Position numbers and translations under genes: made by a program
Notes under the pieces: generated by a model
The model's input: only the letters and a program-made list of their open reading frames with translations
The model's database searches: none
What the model was told of the DNA's origin: nothing
Assembly: GCA_022425445.1 (NCBI GenBank)
Contig: JAKMFM010000044.1
Span: forward strand, 1 to 16,160
DNA length: 16,160 nucleotides
Origin: Planktomarina sp.
GTDB taxonomy: Bacteria; Pseudomonadota; Alphaproteobacteria; Rhodobacterales; Rhodobacteraceae
Direction of reading: 5' to 3'
In this document: piece by piece, positions 15,406-16,160 of the stretch
Position numbering within the stretch: position 1 is the first letter of the stretch
How the letters are laid out: every line of letters begins with the position of its first letter

Positions 15406-16152
15406 ATGAGTTTTCTGCCATATGATATTGTTTCAATTGATCCCATTCGAATTGGACTCGTGGTATTGCAATCGGATGAAACCATTGAGCGCGATATGAT
15501 GCAGATGCGCGGTACCGCGGATCTCTTCTTTAGCCGCGTGCCCAGCGGGCAAGAGGTCACGGCTGAAACGCTGCAATCTATGGCCAGGCATATTGAGGCC
15601 TCAGCGGCGCTCTTCCCCCAAACCCTGCGCTTTAACGCCGTGGGCTATGGCTGTACCTCTGGCACCGCTCAAATTGGTGTGCGGGAGATCGATCGGCTTG
15701 TAAAATCCGGCACGAAAACCCTAGCGGTCAGCCAGCCCGTGTCGGCACTGGTGGCCGCCTGCCAGCATCTCAAGCTCAAGCGTATTGCGTTTTTGTCTCC
15801 CTACTTGGAAGAAGTCAGCGCCAACCTGCGACAGGTTTTGCAGCAAAACGGTGTCAAAACTCCAGTTTTCGGCACCTTTGGCGAGGCTGAAGAGTCAAAG
15901 GTTGTGCGCATTTCTGGCGCCTCCGTTCGAAGTGCGGCCCGTCATCTGCTGGCCGGCGGCGGACTTGATGGAATTTTTCTCAGCTGCACCAATCTGCGCA
16001 CTATGAATTTGATTGCCCCGATGGAATCTGAGCTTGGCCTGCCAGTGCTGTCAAGCAACCTAGTGTTAGCCTGGCATCTCGCACAGCTGTCTGGCGATCC
16101 ACAGGCTTTGCAAGGGCCCGGTCAGCTCTTTGCCGCGCAAGCCGTAAAGTGA
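15406..16152 (+). CDS. Maleate isomerase/EutA-like Asp/Glu racemase superfamily protein
   Basis: A 248-residue protein of the Asp/Glu racemase, arylmalonate decarboxylase and maleate cis-trans isomerase superfamily. The two catalytic Cys are present: Cys83 in GYGCTSGT and Cys194 in LSCTNLRT. PRIGLVV-like IRIGLVVLQSDETIERD at the N-terminus and VLSSNLVLAWHL near the C-terminus are typical of maleate isomerase and of EutA from ectoine-utilisation operons. The usual length is about 250. The start ATG at 15406 is two bases after the M24 stop; a longer in-frame reading from 15325 would lie inside the M24 gene and is rejected. The reading frame is complete, and the window ends eight bases later, so further operon genes may follow. 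Maleate isomerase activity on an unrelated cis-diacid is the main alternative. Confidence 0.85.
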   Translation: MSFLPYDIVSIDPIRIGLVVLQSDETIERDMMQMRGTADLFFSRVPSGQEVTAETLQSMARHIEASAALFPQTLRFNAVGYGCTSGTAQIGVREIDRLVKSGTKTLAVSQPVSALVAACQHLKLKRIAFLSPYLEEVSANLRQVLQQNGVKTPVFGTFGEAEESKVVRISGASVRSAARHLLAGGGLDGIFLSCTNLRTMNLIAPMESELGLPVLSSNLVLAWHLAQLSGDPQALQGPGQLFAAQAVK

Positions 16153-16160
16153 ACGCATTC

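Noticed and set aside
14265..16152. Calling the operon a standard ectoine-utilisation operon
   Set aside because: The lyase type, the altered N-terminal motif of the M24 enzyme and the absence of EutC/EutE from the visible part argue against it, though the right edge cuts the locus.

Overview
The window looks like a chromosomal segment of a marine alphaproteobacterium, most likely Rhodobacterales (Roseobacter-type). This is inferred from the gene families: BetA-type choline dehydrogenase, a DmdA-like GcvT-fold protein, EutA/EutD-like enzymes, a DUF1989 protein and a FOXRED1-like oxidase. The DNA is moderately GC-rich and genes are tightly packed with many one-base stop/start overlaps. I see no rRNA, tRNA, CRISPR array, insertion sequence or phage gene. 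Nearly all genes are catabolic.

Layout. (1) 1-1839: 2,4-dienoyl-CoA reductase fadH (+), missing about its first 80 codons. The first 75 bases are an imperfect reverse copy of 118-192, which looks like a fold-back artefact at the contig edge. (2) 1836-3503: a thiamine-diphosphate decarboxylase/synthase of the acetolactate synthase superfamily (-), overlapping the fadH stop. (3) 3664-3954: a truncated glycosyltransferase remnant (-). (4) 4094-5755: choline dehydrogenase betA (+). (5) 5884-7223: CoA-transferase subunits scoB and scoA (-), overlapping by one base. (6) 7367-8473: a folate-binding, DmdA-like methyltransferase (-). (7) 8883-11903: a divergent + operon of a FOXRED1/DAO-type FAD oxidase, a uronate-dehydrogenase-like NAD(P) enzyme and a formylglycine-generating enzyme (FGE). 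(8) 12255-13100: a DUF1989 protein (-). (9) 13201-16152: a divergent + operon of a diaminopropionate ammonia-lyase-like PLP enzyme, an M24 metallohydrolase (ectoine hydrolase-like) and a maleate isomerase/EutA-like protein.

How the genes may work together (inference). BetA feeds glycine betaine metabolism. The FAD oxidase and the DmdA/GcvT-like protein face each other across a 409-base regulatory gap and form a plausible oxidise-and-transfer-methyl pair for a methylated amine or sulfonium compound. The last operon resembles part of an ectoine-utilisation operon (EutA, a lyase and a EutD-like hydrolase) but has a diaminopropionate-lyase-type enzyme and a divergent DUF1989 protein. Within the window it lacks EutC and EutE; the right edge cuts the locus. 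It may therefore act on a cyclic amidine or ureide other than ectoine. The FGE has the full catalytic Cys pair but no sulfatase is visible in the window.
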